41,027 nt of DNA from assembly GCA_946488855.1 (NCBI GenBank), contig CAMLWC010000010.1, forward strand, positions 1-41,027, given 5' to 3'. The notes beneath the pieces are model-generated. The model was not told the DNA's origin, searched no databases, and saw only the letters and a list, made by a program, of their open reading frames with translations. The position numbers and the translations under genes were made by a program. Each line of letters starts with the position of its first letter. Position 1 is the stretch's first letter. This DNA comes from an uncultured Mycoplasmatota bacterium. GTDB lineage: Bacteria > Bacillota_I > Bacilli_A > RF39 > UBA660. Shown here piece after piece: positions 7,254 to 15,485 of the stretch.

Positions 7254-7588
7254 AAAAATATATGCCGAAGCAAGGTGATTTAGTACTTTTAGATTTTAAT
7301 CCAACTAAGGGGCATGAACAATCTGGATTTAGACCGGCAGTAGTTATTAGTAATAATATTTTTAATAAAAATACTAGAATGGTTATTGTTTGTCCTATAA
7401 CATCTAATGAAAAATATTTTCCAACCCATTATAACTTAGAAGATACAACTAAAATTCATGGAGCTGTTTTATGTGAACATGTAAGAAGTATCGATTATGA
7501 AACAAGAAATTTGAAATTTATTGAAAAATTAAGTAACAATGATATTGTAAGTATAATAACTTTATTAAATGCATGTATTGAAGAATAA
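7247..7588 (+). CDS. mazF: MazF/PemK-like endoribonuclease toxin
   Basis: Members of this family cut mRNA at short motifs and are neutralised by the MazE-type partner. The 113-residue product has GDLVLLDFNPTKGHEQSGFR near the N-terminus, then RPAVVISN, IVCPITS, and the catalytic-region segment VRSIDYETR, all in family order. Catalytic Arg and Ser/Thr positions appear intact, so it looks active. Its ATG lies inside the antitoxin 3' end (7-base overlap); a second in-frame ATG lies at 7262. It is followed at once by a bidirectional terminator. Confidence 0.9.
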   Translation: MVKKYMPKQGDLVLLDFNPTKGHEQSGFRPAVVISNNIFNKNTRMVIVCPITSNEKYFPTHYNLEDTTKIHGAVLCEHVRSIDYETRNLKFIEKLSNNDIVSIITLLNACIEE

Positions 7589-7611
7589 AATCCAACAATT
7601 TAGTTGGATTT
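7587..7611. terminator. Bidirectional terminator between mazF and the GT-C gene
   Basis: AAAATCCAAC, six bases, GTTGGATTT. It overlaps the stop codons of both convergent genes. The arm sequence repeats that of the terminator at 6925-6949. Confidence 0.7.
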
Positions 7612-9279
7612 CGTTATTTTATAATAAGTTGATTCTACATCACTATTTAATTCTAATAATACTTCGTAATTTTTATAACCAGATTTTTCTAAAACTAAAT
7701 CTAATATTTCATCTTTGTTTAACCAATTTTTAATACATAATATAAATTCATTAGATTCATTTAATTCTTTATTATTTAATAATTCAAAGTCATGAATATT
7801 TTTATTTAAGATTAATGAAGCTTTGTAAGTATTAAATTCTGGTAATGAACTTAAGTGAGTAAAATAATTATCAAATACATAAACAAAATATTTATCACTA
7901 TTTTCTTTAGCTAATTCCATAGCCTTTTCATAATCTTCATATAAATAAACAGGTGTATTATTAAATAAACCATTAATACTTAGTAATAAACTTATTGATA
8001 ATCCAATTATAAAAATAGTTTTTTTATTATCAAATAAGAATGTTAAAATATATAAAATTGCTATAGATATAACTGGAAATAATAACATCATATATCTAGA
8101 AGTATAATTTTCTCCTAAAAAAGGTGCTATTTTAGATATGGTCATAATAAATAAAATAATAGGTAAAAATATAACAATAATATTCAATTTATTTTTTAAT
8201 ATTTCTTTTCTATTTATTTTATGTATAACTGCAATAATTAACCCAATAATTAGAAGATAGATAATATTTTGTAATCCAAATAAATCAATTAATTGATCAC
8301 CATAATATTGTAAACTTTCTAAAAAAGTTTTAGTTTTAGCTTCGCTACTACCTATACCACGATAAGAGAAAAATATATCTTCAATACAAAATGGATAAAT
8401 AACAATTCCTATTACAGCTGATATAACATGTAGTTTAAGAAATTCAAACCATTTTTTATATTTTTTTGTAAGTAACAAATAAATTGACAAAATAATAAAT
8501 ATTAAAACTATGTAAATGCAAAAATAATATTGAGTTAAAAAACCTAAAATAATAGTTAAAATAAACCAAAATTTATCTTTTATTTCAAAATCATCTTTGA
8601 TAAATTTAATTATAAAATATAAATATAAAATACTAAAGAAAGTAACCATCATATACATTCTTTGGAACATAACAGTACTAATACATCCCATACTAGCACC
8701 ATATAAAATCATAGTTGGAATAACTAACTCTTTGTGATTTAATGTTTCTACTATTTTTTTTATAATTAATAAGACACCAATAAAGAAAATTAAATTAAGG
8801 ATAAATATTATATATTTAGTAAAATTATTATAAAAAAATGTTGATGTTAAATGAACTAGATAATAAAAGAATGGTGGATGAACATCTCTTGCTTGATTTT
8901 GATAAACAGAAAAATAATTAAAAATATCTTCTTTTTGAATAGCTAAATACTCTAATGCTTCATCTTTATATTTCCAAGTAGGGATTTCTTTAGCTAATAT
9001 TTCATCTTTGTTAAATTGTTCAATATTTGTTTTATATTTAATTAAATTATTAATTCGATTACCTAAGTTACCTGTTAAAACTTGTTTATATAAAATATCT
9101 TGATTAGCTTCAGCATATCCAAACCATCTATAAACATTATCATATTTATAATTACTTGAACCATATGAAAATATTTCATCTTCATGGAATCCTTGTTTTT
9201 GATTAATAAAATAAAACATTAATCCGCATAAAATAATAATTGTCAAAATAATAAATTTATTTTTTTTTAAGTATTTCAT
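7600..9279 (-). CDS. Polytopic GT-C family glycosyltransferase (PMT/ArnT-like, family 39 type)
   Basis: The 559-residue product has about a dozen membrane helices. It starts with one helix, then a large first extracytoplasmic loop carrying FHEDEIFSYG (about residues 31-40). The acidic pair there is the usual GT-C metal/catalytic site. Further on, VHPPFFYYLVH and FQRMYMM match conserved loop and helix ends of dolichyl/undecaprenyl-phosphate sugar-dependent transferases. A soluble C-terminal domain of about 120 residues follows the last helix. It probably moves a lipid-linked sugar onto an envelope polymer or protein outside the membrane; donor and acceptor are unknown. The ATG has AGGTGG upstream. 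Confidence 0.78.
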   Translation of the reverse strand: MKYLKKNKFIILTIIILCGLMFYFINQKQGFHEDEIFSYGSSNYKYDNVYRWFGYAEANQDILYKQVLTGNLGNRINNLIKYKTNIEQFNKDEILAKEIPTWKYKDEALEYLAIQKEDIFNYFSVYQNQARDVHPPFFYYLVHLTSTFFYNNFTKYIIFILNLIFFIGVLLIIKKIVETLNHKELVIPTMILYGASMGCISTVMFQRMYMMVTFFSILYLYFIIKFIKDDFEIKDKFWFILTIILGFLTQYYFCIYIVLIFIILSIYLLLTKKYKKWFEFLKLHVISAVIGIVIYPFCIEDIFFSYRGIGSSEAKTKTFLESLQYYGDQLIDLFGLQNIIYLLIIGLIIAVIHKINRKEILKNKLNIIVIFLPIILFIMTISKIAPFLGENYTSRYMMLLFPVISIAILYILTFLFDNKKTIFIIGLSISLLLSINGLFNNTPVYLYEDYEKAMELAKENSDKYFVYVFDNYFTHLSSLPEFNTYKASLILNKNIHDFELLNNKELNESNEFILCIKNWLNKDEILDLVLEKSGYKNYEVLLELNSDVESTYYKITKSN

Positions 9280-9295
9280 AATACCACCTAGAGGT

Positions 9296-9304
9296 ATTAT
9301 ATCA
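9296..9304 (-). promoter_or_regulatory. Extended -10 (TGATATAAT) of the GT-C gene, overlapping the upstream stop codon
   Basis: On the minus strand TGATATAAT occupies 9304-9296. Its first three bases are the TGA stop codon of the VanY gene. The GT-C ATG follows 16 bases after the -10. Confidence 0.6.
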
Positions 9305-9958
9305 TATCTTTTTAAAATATTCTTCTAATGTTAAATTATTTTCATAAATATATTTGGCCACATCAATTCCAACATAACGATAATGCCAAGGTTCATATTT
9401 AAAACCAGTTATATTTTCTTTTCCTTTAGGATATCTTAAAATAAAACCATATTTATAAGAATTATCTTTCATCCAAATAAATTCTTTAGAATTTTCAAAA
9501 TTATCATAATCTTTATTAGAACCTTCAACATCTAAAGCTAATCCTGTTTGATGTTCAGAATGACCAGGCTTAGCTGAACAATCTAAAGCATATTCTAATC
9601 CTTTTTTTTTGACATAATAGTCAAACAATTCTTTTTGATAATTATAATCACGATAAGCTGAAACTGCAATTATATGATAACCTAATTTATAAGCATCCTC
9701 ACTTAATTTTTCAAAAGCAATTTTTGCCTCTTTTTTTAAATATTTATCATTATTTGCATATTTTAATGATATACTTTCTAAATTATTAGGAATATAACTA
9801 CTTAATAATTGATTATTTTTATTTACTAAAACTAATATATCATCAGGATTTTCTACTAATTTAATATTTTTATAAAATCCTTCTTCTTCTTTGTTAAAAA
9901 AAATTAAAATTAAGATACCAATAATTATATAATAAGCTTTTTTTAAATTTTTTTCCAT
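9302..9958 (-). CDS. vanY: VanY-type D-alanyl-D-alanine carboxypeptidase (M15B), membrane-anchored
   Basis: This zinc peptidase family trims the terminal D-Ala from peptidoglycan stem peptides. The 218-residue product has one N-terminal membrane helix (residues 9-21) with no clear lipobox, then the M15B domain. Visible motifs are SAYRDYNYQ (100-108), the zinc motif SEHQTGLALD (His136, Asp143), LRYPKGKE, and EPWHYRYVG (catalytic Glu189, zinc ligand His192). The ATG at 9958 is chosen because TAGGTGA precedes it; a GTG at 9967 lies within that site. It ends with TGA two bases before the GT-C promoter core. A second VanY lies at 14433-15338. Confidence 0.92.
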   Translation of the reverse strand: MEKNLKKAYYIIIGILILIFFNKEEEGFYKNIKLVENPDDILVLVNKNNQLLSSYIPNNLESISLKYANNDKYLKKEAKIAFEKLSEDAYKLGYHIIAVSAYRDYNYQKELFDYYVKKKGLEYALDCSAKPGHSEHQTGLALDVEGSNKDYDNFENSKEFIWMKDNSYKYGFILRYPKGKENITGFKYEPWHYRYVGIDVAKYIYENNLTLEEYFKKI

Positions 9959-10019
9959 GATATTCACCTAATTAATTATATGCAATTAATTAAAATAGGT
10001 ATATGATTTACTAAAACTA

Positions 10020-10028
10020 TGATATAAT
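10020..10028 (+). promoter_or_regulatory. Extended -10 (TGATATAAT) of the gtr-like operon
   Basis: TGATATAAT ends 17 bases before the ATG at 10046, so the leader is about ten bases and contains little besides the GGTGA ribosome binding site. Confidence 0.65.
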
Positions 10029-10045
10029 AAAATTGGTGAATATAA

Positions 10046-11620
10046 ATGAAAAAATACATATTAATTATTTTTGCAATCGCTTTTATAACGATGTTACCGC
10101 TTTTTACAAGTGATTATAAATCAAGCCATGACACTAAGTTTCATTTAACAAATATTGATAGTTTAACAGAACAAATAAAAAAAGATTTTTTTAATCCGAG
10201 TAAAGTAGTAGGTAATATTGGTAATAACTTTGGTTATGGAACTAATTTATTTTATCCACCTTTAAGTCATTATTCAATATCTTATATAAATACCGTTATA
10301 GATAATCCTGTGATTAGTGTAGAGATAGCTTATTTTATAAGTCTATTTCTATCAGGTATTAGTATGTTTTTATTATCTAAAACATTATCTAAAAATGATT
10401 ATATAGGATTAATATCAGCGATTATTTATATGCTTTTTCCTTATCATTTATCTGATATTTATATAAGAGATGCTATTGGCGAGAGCTTAATATTTATATT
10501 TTTACCTTTAATATTTTTAGGTTTACATGAATTATTTAATGATAATAAAAAGAAATTTTATATATTTTTTGTAATAGGATATGTTGGTGGTATATTATCA
10601 CATTTAACGATGATGACATATTTCACTGTTTTGGTTTTAATATTTTTAATTTTCAAATATAAAGAAAGTATTAAGTTTATAAAACAATTTATAATAGCAT
10701 CAATATTTATTTTAACTATTACTTCACCATTTTTAGTTTCTTTATTACAACAAAGACTATTAGGTAGTTATAACGTATTTATTGAAGGGGTTATGGTTCA
10801 AGGAACTTGGGGTAATGCGTTAAATCCACTAAAATATATTATGATTGGAGATAAATGGGGAACGGGTGAAACAAGATTTTATATTGATTTGATTGTTTTA
10901 GTTTTATTATTTTTAACATTGAAAAAATATAAACAATATAATAATAAATATTATAATTATATTTTAATATTTGGAATAATTAGTTTCATTTTATCAAGTA
11001 AATTATTTCCTTGGGATTTATTACCTAAATCGTTTAGAATAATTCAATTTCCATGGCGATTTGTTACATTTGTTTCATTAGCAATTAGTGTTTTAGCACC
11101 TCTTTGTATAAGTAAATTTAATGATAAAAAAATGTTAAGTATTGTTTTAATTATATTTATGGTATTACTTTCTCAGCCAAACTTAAAACAAGCAACTAAT
11201 GAAGTTATTGATGTTAATAATTTGGAATATTGGTATGGACTTGGTTATCAAAAAGAATATTTGCCAGCTAATACAGCCAATAATTTAGATTATTATGATA
11301 ATAGAAATTATGATATAATAGTCAAAGAAGGGAATGCTAATGTTGAAATAATTAATAATGATGTTCCATATTTAGAGTTTAAAGTAGATAATACTGTAAC
11401 TGTAGAATTACCTCGTCTTTACTATGTAGGATATACATTATTAGATGAAAATAATAATAAAATTAATTGTTATGAGAATGAATATGGTTTTATTGAAACT
11501 AAATTAGAAAGCGGTACTTATCGTTTAGATTTTACTGGAACTAAATATGATCAATTAGCTAAAATTGTTTCAATAATTAGTGTTATAGGATTTGGAGTGT
11601 TTATATGGAGAAAAAAATAA
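10046..11620 (+). CDS. Polytopic membrane protein of the PTPS-related / YfhO-like GT-C type
   Basis: The 524-residue product has about eleven membrane helices. Its first loop contains SSHDTKFHLTNI (about residues 26-37) and later GYGTNLFYPPLSHYSISY, matching membrane proteins annotated as '6-pyruvoyl-tetrahydropterin synthase related'. These are in fact GT-C-like glycosyltransferases. A C-terminal beta-rich soluble part (residues about 395-500) ends in a last helix and RKK. It overlaps the downstream GtrB-like gene by 16 bases. Together with the GtrA-like gene this looks like a three-part glycosylation set in which this protein would be the final polytopic transferase (GtrC role). That role is inferred from gene order, not homology. 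Confidence 0.72.
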   Translation: MKKYILIIFAIAFITMLPLFTSDYKSSHDTKFHLTNIDSLTEQIKKDFFNPSKVVGNIGNNFGYGTNLFYPPLSHYSISYINTVIDNPVISVEIAYFISLFLSGISMFLLSKTLSKNDYIGLISAIIYMLFPYHLSDIYIRDAIGESLIFIFLPLIFLGLHELFNDNKKKFYIFFVIGYVGGILSHLTMMTYFTVLVLIFLIFKYKESIKFIKQFIIASIFILTITSPFLVSLLQQRLLGSYNVFIEGVMVQGTWGNALNPLKYIMIGDKWGTGETRFYIDLIVLVLLFLTLKKYKQYNNKYYNYILIFGIISFILSSKLFPWDLLPKSFRIIQFPWRFVTFVSLAISVLAPLCISKFNDKKMLSIVLIIFMVLLSQPNLKQATNEVIDVNNLEYWYGLGYQKEYLPANTANNLDYYDNRNYDIIVKEGNANVEIINNDVPYLEFKVDNTVTVELPRLYYVGYTLLDENNNKINCYENEYGFIETKLESGTYRLDFTGTKYDQLAKIVSIISVIGFGVFIWRKK

Positions 11621-12546
11621 GTGTTATTGTTCCTTGTTATAATGAGGAGGAATCCTTACCAATTTTTTATGAAGAAATAAATAAAGTAATGAAAGAAATG
11701 AAAAAAGTTAAATTTGAATTAATATTTATTAATGATGGTTCTAAAGATAGAACTTTAGAAATATTAAGAGAATTAGCTAAACAAGATAAAAATGTAAGAT
11801 ATATATCTTTTTCTAGAAATTTTGGTAAAGAAGCGGGGATATTAGCTGGTTTAGAAGCATCAGTTGGTGATTATGTTTGTATGATGGATGTTGATTTGCA
11901 AGATCCACCACATTTATTAATTGAAATGTATCAAACCTTAGAAAATAGTGATTATGATTGTGTTGCTACTCGTAGTGTTTCTAGAAATGGTTATTCATTT
12001 TTTAGAAAACTATTTACCAAGTGGTATTACAAAATAATTAATAAAATATCAAAAACTCCAATAGTTGATGGAGCAAGAGATTTTAGATTAATGTCAAGAC
12101 AAATGGTCGATGCCATTTTATCATTAAAAGAATATAATCGATATTCTAAGGGAATTTTTAGTTGGGTAGGATTTAAAACTAAATGGTTAACTTTTGAAAA
12201 TATTGAACGAGTAGCTGGTACTACAAAATGGAATTTTTGGAAATTATTTGCTTATTCAATGGAAAGTATCATTGGTTTTTCCACAGTACCATTATTAATT
12301 TCTTCAATTGCAGGAATATTATTTTGTATAGTATCATTCATAATGATTTTATTTATCATTATTAAAACTTTAATATTTGGTGATCCTGTATCTGGCTGGC
12401 CAAGTACTATCTGTATTATATTTTTTGTTAGTGGCGTTCAATTATTTTGTTTAGGTATAATGGGACAATATCTATCAAAAACTTATTTAGAAGTTAAAAA
12501 TAGACCAGTATATATAATTAAGGAGACCGAAAAAGATGTTAAATAA
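11605..12546 (+). CDS. gtrB: GtrB/DPM1-like family 2 glycosyltransferase with two C-terminal membrane helices
   Basis: This enzyme type makes undecaprenyl-phosphate sugar (glucose or a related sugar) on the cytoplasmic face. The 313-residue product has a GT-A domain with ISVIVPCYNEEESLP (5-19), FINDGSKDRT, SFSRNFGKEAGILAGLEAS and the metal motif DVDLQDPP, then VDGARDFRLM, then two C-terminal helices (about 225-260 and 270-295) typical of GtrB/YkcC. The ATG lies inside the previous gene with a GGAG site, and the 3' end overlaps the GtrA-like gene by 11 bases, so the three genes are coupled. Confidence 0.92.
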   Translation: MEKKISVIVPCYNEEESLPIFYEEINKVMKEMKKVKFELIFINDGSKDRTLEILRELAKQDKNVRYISFSRNFGKEAGILAGLEASVGDYVCMMDVDLQDPPHLLIEMYQTLENSDYDCVATRSVSRNGYSFFRKLFTKWYYKIINKISKTPIVDGARDFRLMSRQMVDAILSLKEYNRYSKGIFSWVGFKTKWLTFENIERVAGTTKWNFWKLFAYSMESIIGFSTVPLLISSIAGILFCIVSFIMILFIIIKTLIFGDPVSGWPSTICIIFFVSGVQLFCLGIMGQYLSKTYLEVKNRPVYIIKETEKDVK

Positions 12547-12934
12547 TTTATATAAAAAATATAAAGAAATAATTAATTATTTAATATTTGGTGGTTTAAC
12601 TACTGTTGTTTCAATCGTTACTTATGCATTATTTGCTAAAGTATTCTATATTGATTATTTAATAAGTAATGTTTTATCGTGGATATTAGCCGTTTTATTT
12701 GCTTATATAACTAATAAAATATTTGTCTTTGAAAGTAAATCTAAAAAAAATGTAAAAGAAATAACTAGTTTTTTCTTCTTTCGAATTATTTCATTAGTAA
12801 TGGAAATGATAATATTATATATATTTGTCGATATGTTACATATTGATGATTTAATTACCAAAATAATTGCCCAAGTAATCGTAATTGTGGCTAATTATGT
12901 ATTTAGTAAAGTATTTGTCTTTAAGAAAGATTAA
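12536..12934 (+). CDS. gtrA: GtrA-like four-helix membrane protein (lipid-sugar flippase candidate)
   Basis: The 132-residue product has four membrane helices and the family signatures NYLIFGGLTTVVSIVTYALF at the N-terminus, AYITNKIFVF in the middle and NYVFSKVFVFKK at the end. GtrA proteins are thought to flip undecaprenyl-phosphate sugars made by a GtrB partner. The gene starts within the end of the GtrB-like gene and is closed by a strong terminator, so it is the last gene of the operon. Confidence 0.92.
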   Translation: MLNNLYKKYKEIINYLIFGGLTTVVSIVTYALFAKVFYIDYLISNVLSWILAVLFAYITNKIFVFESKSKKNVKEITSFFFFRIISLVMEMIILYIFVDMLHIDDLITKIIAQVIVIVANYVFSKVFVFKKD

Positions 12935-12938
12935 CTCT

Positions 12939-12967
12939 AACTATTCTTGTTTTAGAATAGTTTTTTT
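12939..12967 (+). terminator. Terminator of the gtr-like operon
   Basis: AACTATTCT, six bases, AGAATAGTT, then Ts. Its T-run leads straight into the extended -10 of the next gene (12967-12975). Confidence 0.85.
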
Positions 12968-12975
12968 GATATACT
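12967..12975 (+). promoter_or_regulatory. Extended -10 (TGATATACT) of the amidase gene
   Basis: TGATATACT ends 17 bases before the ATG at 12993. It is fused to the preceding terminator's T-run, and no -35 can be separated from the terminator stem. Confidence 0.6.
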
Positions 12976-12992
12976 TTTTATAGGTGGTTTAG

Positions 12993-14279
12993 ATGAAAAA
13001 AAATATGAAATTTAAATTGATATTATTTATAATATTATCGATTATAGTAATATGTTTATTTATCTTTTTCAATAAAAAAGAAGTAAATAATCCAAGTGAA
13101 AATCCTAATATAGATAATCCAAGTGATAATCCTAATATTGATAATCCTGACGAAGAAGATACACCTGATGAAGTAGGAACTAGTTATTTAAATGATATAA
13201 AGTATACAGTGAAAGTTGATCAAGAAGTTGAAAATGTCATAGTAGAATTTTTAAATGTTTATTATAATGCAATAAAAGAGTTAAAAGAAAACGATATGAC
13301 TTATTTATTTAAAGATAGTAGTTCTGAGCAAGCTTTAATTAATCAAACTGCTTTATCGTTATTAATTGAAACAAGAAAATTAAAACCAAATGATTTAAGT
13401 TTAGATAAAGCAAAATATGATTTAAATTTTACTGAAGTTAGTAGTAGCGGTAATACAGTAACTGTTACTGTGTTAGAAAATAATTATTTAAATTTTGAAT
13501 TTATGAAAGATATTGAATCTAAAATTTATAATATTGAAAATGAATTTACTTTAGAAAAAATAGATGGGAAATATAAAATAACTAAATATAATAAAGTTCA
13601 AGATTTCTTTGTTATGATAACAGATTTATATAATGGTGGTGGAAAAACTAAATTAAACCAAATTAAACAAGACTATTTAGATTTAATAAATGAAAAATTA
13701 GTTAAAGATAAAGAAGATTATAATAACTTTTTAAATGGAATAGGTATTACAAGAAAGACTTGTGACCACGAATATAATAGAGAAGAAGCCTTAAAACAAA
13801 CTGTTTGGGTAAATAAGAGAAATTCAGAATGGCTTAAATTTGATTCCAACTGTCAAAACTTCGCTTCTTATGTTGTACATAGTGGGGGAGTTCCTATGGA
13901 TTATTATGGTAGTGCTTCAAATTATTTACAATGGAAAGGTTATGACTATTCATATAATGAAAGTGAAACAGCCAGTGGTTTAGTTTATACTTGGACTTAT
14001 GTGCCATATTTTAGAGAATACGCAAAAAATAATACTGGTTATGGATTATGTGCTGATGTTGATGTAAACATATATTATGCTGAAGCTGGTGATGTAATTC
14101 ATGTTGGAACAACTGGTCCTACAAGACATGCTTTAGTAGTAATAGGTGATTATAAAGTTGATGGTAAAACAGTTGATATTTTAGTTAACTCTAATACTGT
14201 TGATTTAGAAAATTATCCTATTTCCGCTTATTCGTATCCTTATGTAAGTTTAATTAAAATATATGGATGGAACGAATGA
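12993..14279 (+). CDS. Membrane-anchored Amidase_6 domain protein (putative cell-wall amidase)
   Basis: The 428-residue product has an N-terminal membrane helix (residues 8-26), then an Asn/Pro/Asp-rich linker with two copies of NPNIDNP (about 32-58). A DUF-like alpha/beta region follows (about 65-215), then the Amidase_6 fold. Key features are YNREEALKQTVWVNKRNSEW, the catalytic-Cys segment DSNCQNFASYVVHSGG, AGDVIHVG, and RHALVVIGDY holding the likely catalytic His. The expected target is peptidoglycan outside the cell. The ATG has a good ATAGGTGG site. The stop TGA overlaps the start of a 39-residue gene (ATGA), so the pair is coupled. Confidence 0.8.
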   Translation: MKKNMKFKLILFIILSIIVICLFIFFNKKEVNNPSENPNIDNPSDNPNIDNPDEEDTPDEVGTSYLNDIKYTVKVDQEVENVIVEFLNVYYNAIKELKENDMTYLFKDSSSEQALINQTALSLLIETRKLKPNDLSLDKAKYDLNFTEVSSSGNTVTVTVLENNYLNFEFMKDIESKIYNIENEFTLEKIDGKYKITKYNKVQDFFVMITDLYNGGGKTKLNQIKQDYLDLINEKLVKDKEDYNNFLNGIGITRKTCDHEYNREEALKQTVWVNKRNSEWLKFDSNCQNFASYVVHSGGVPMDYYGSASNYLQWKGYDYSYNESETASGLVYTWTYVPYFREYAKNNTGYGLCADVDVNIYYAEAGDVIHVGTTGPTRHALVVIGDYKVDGKTVDILVNSNTVDLENYPISAYSYPYVSLIKIYGWNE

Positions 14280-14395
14280 AAAAAGACATAATTAAAATAA
14301 TAGCAATTATATTAATTATAATTGGATGTATTGTTATATATCATAAAATAGATACGAATAAAGAAGTCGAAATTGCAAGTTTAGAAATATTCTAA
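14276..14395 (+). CDS. 39-residue membrane peptide or small lipoprotein coupled to the amidase
   Basis: The ATG overlaps the amidase stop (ATGA). The peptide begins MKKDIIKIIAIILIIIGC, a basic start followed by a long Ile-rich helix ending at Cys18. IIGC resembles a weak lipobox, so the peptide may be lipidated with a 22-residue outside tail, or may simply span the membrane. The last codons form the left arm and loop of a strong terminator. The length is below many gene-caller limits. I do not recognise a family. Support is the coupling, the clean membrane profile and the terminator directly after. Confidence 0.6.
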   Translation: MKKDIIKIIAIILIIIGCIVIYHKIDTNKEVEIASLEIF

Positions 14396-14403
14396 ACTTT
14401 TTT
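14378..14403 (+). terminator. Terminator of the amidase-small peptide operon, inside the small gene's 3' end
   Basis: AGTTTAGAA, loop ATA, TTCTAAACT form a perfect nine-base-pair stem followed by Ts. The stop codon of the 39-residue gene lies in the right arm. Confidence 0.8.
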
Positions 14404-14410
14404 AGTGCAA

Positions 14411-14434
14411 AAAAAAGATAGAATAATCTATCTT
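14411..14434 (-). terminator. Terminator of the second VanY gene
   Basis: On the minus strand AAGATAGA, TTAT, TCTATCTT is followed by a T-run. It overlaps the VanY stop codon. Confidence 0.8.
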
Positions 14435-15338
14435 AACAAGCTTTTTTGTATTCACAATAATAGGCATAATATTCATCATATGTTAATCCACTTTCTTTTA
14501 CTTTAGTGGCTAATTCTTTTCCAACATAACGATAATGCCAAGATTCATAATTATATCCTGTAATGTGTTCTTTACCTTTTGGATATCTTAAGATAAATCC
14601 ATATAAATGAGCATTTTCTTGTAACCATTTAAATTCATCGGTGTTTTCAAATTCATTTCCAATAATATCATCAGTAACTATATCTAAAGCTAATCCTGTT
14701 TGATGTTCTGAAAAACCAGGCCTAGATGCATAATCATCATTGGACATATCATATTCTTTTTGTTGATCTTCAAAGGTTCTATAAGAAGAATTTACTAATA
14801 ATCTTAAACCTTGTTCGTTAGCTGCTTTCCACATACTTACATATTTATCGTATACTTCTTTTTTAATTGAATGCCCATCATAAGCATACCAATTACTTAT
14901 AGGAACAATATCATCTGGTAAATAATCATCTTTTAAATAATGAAATTTGTTGACTAACATTTTGATACCTTCATCAACATTGGCTTCTTTAGTGTTAGTA
15001 TACCAATCACTATCCGCACCAACATTTACGATACTTATTACATCTTTAATATTTTCATTTTTGTTAGAATAAGTTAAATATCTTTCTAAATTGTCTGGAA
15101 TATAATATTGTTCATTAATAATACTAACTAAATTTTTATTATAATCCATATTTAATATTTTATTAATATCACTTTCACTTAATTTTTCAACTATAGTATT
15201 AATCTCATCTTTTGAATATCCTTTTTTCTTCAAATCACTTTTGGTACTATCACAACCTTTAACTAACAAAATAATTGAAACTAAAATAATTACTGCAATT
15301 ACAATAATAATAATTTTTTTTATTTCTTCTTTTTTCAA
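14433..15338 (-). CDS. vanY: VanY-type D-alanyl-D-alanine carboxypeptidase (M15B), larger paralogue
   Basis: The 301-residue product has an N-terminal membrane helix (residues 9-26) ending in KGC, where Cys29 gives at best a poor lipobox because Lys precedes Gly. A helical region with GYSKDEINTIVEKLSESDI (40-58) follows, then the M15B domain. Catalytic features are SSYRTFEDQ (184-192), the zinc motif SEHQTGLALD (His212, Asp219), LRYPKGKE, and ESWHYRYVG (Glu265, His268). It likely trims peptidoglycan peptides outside the membrane. The start is TTG at 15338, decided by AAGGTGA six bases upstream; the nearby ATG is out of frame. It is a paralogue of the 9302-9958 gene. Confidence 0.92.
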   Translation of the reverse strand: MKKEEIKKIIIIVIAVIILVSIILLVKGCDSTKSDLKKKGYSKDEINTIVEKLSESDINKILNMDYNKNLVSIINEQYYIPDNLERYLTYSNKNENIKDVISIVNVGADSDWYTNTKEANVDEGIKMLVNKFHYLKDDYLPDDIVPISNWYAYDGHSIKKEVYDKYVSMWKAANEQGLRLLVNSSYRTFEDQQKEYDMSNDDYASRPGFSEHQTGLALDIVTDDIIGNEFENTDEFKWLQENAHLYGFILRYPKGKEHITGYNYESWHYRYVGKELATKVKESGLTYDEYYAYYCEYKKAC

Positions 15339-15358
15339 ATATCATCACCTTAATTAAA

Positions 15359-15387
15359 ATTATACTATATAAAATAATTAAAGTCTA
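15359..15387 (-). promoter_or_regulatory. Promoter of the second VanY gene
   Basis: On the minus strand TAGACT (15387-15382), a 17-base spacer and TATAAT (15364-15359) lie about 20 bases before the TTG start. Confidence 0.6.
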
Positions 15388-15401
15388 GAAATAAATAAAA
15401 A

Positions 15402-15429
15402 TTGACAATGTTTTCACATTTGATATAAT
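15402..15429 (+). promoter_or_regulatory. Upstream promoter P1 of the HAD-acyltransferase gene
   Basis: TTGACA (15402-15407), a 16-base spacer and an extended -10 TGATATAAT (15421-15429). It lies 112 bases before the start, so it gives a longer leader that includes a weak inverted repeat (15441-15447 with 15460-15466). Confidence 0.7.
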
Positions 15430-15485
15430 ATTTTAAACAGATAAATTATAATTCAAGCAAATTTATGGCTATTTCGTACATAAAA

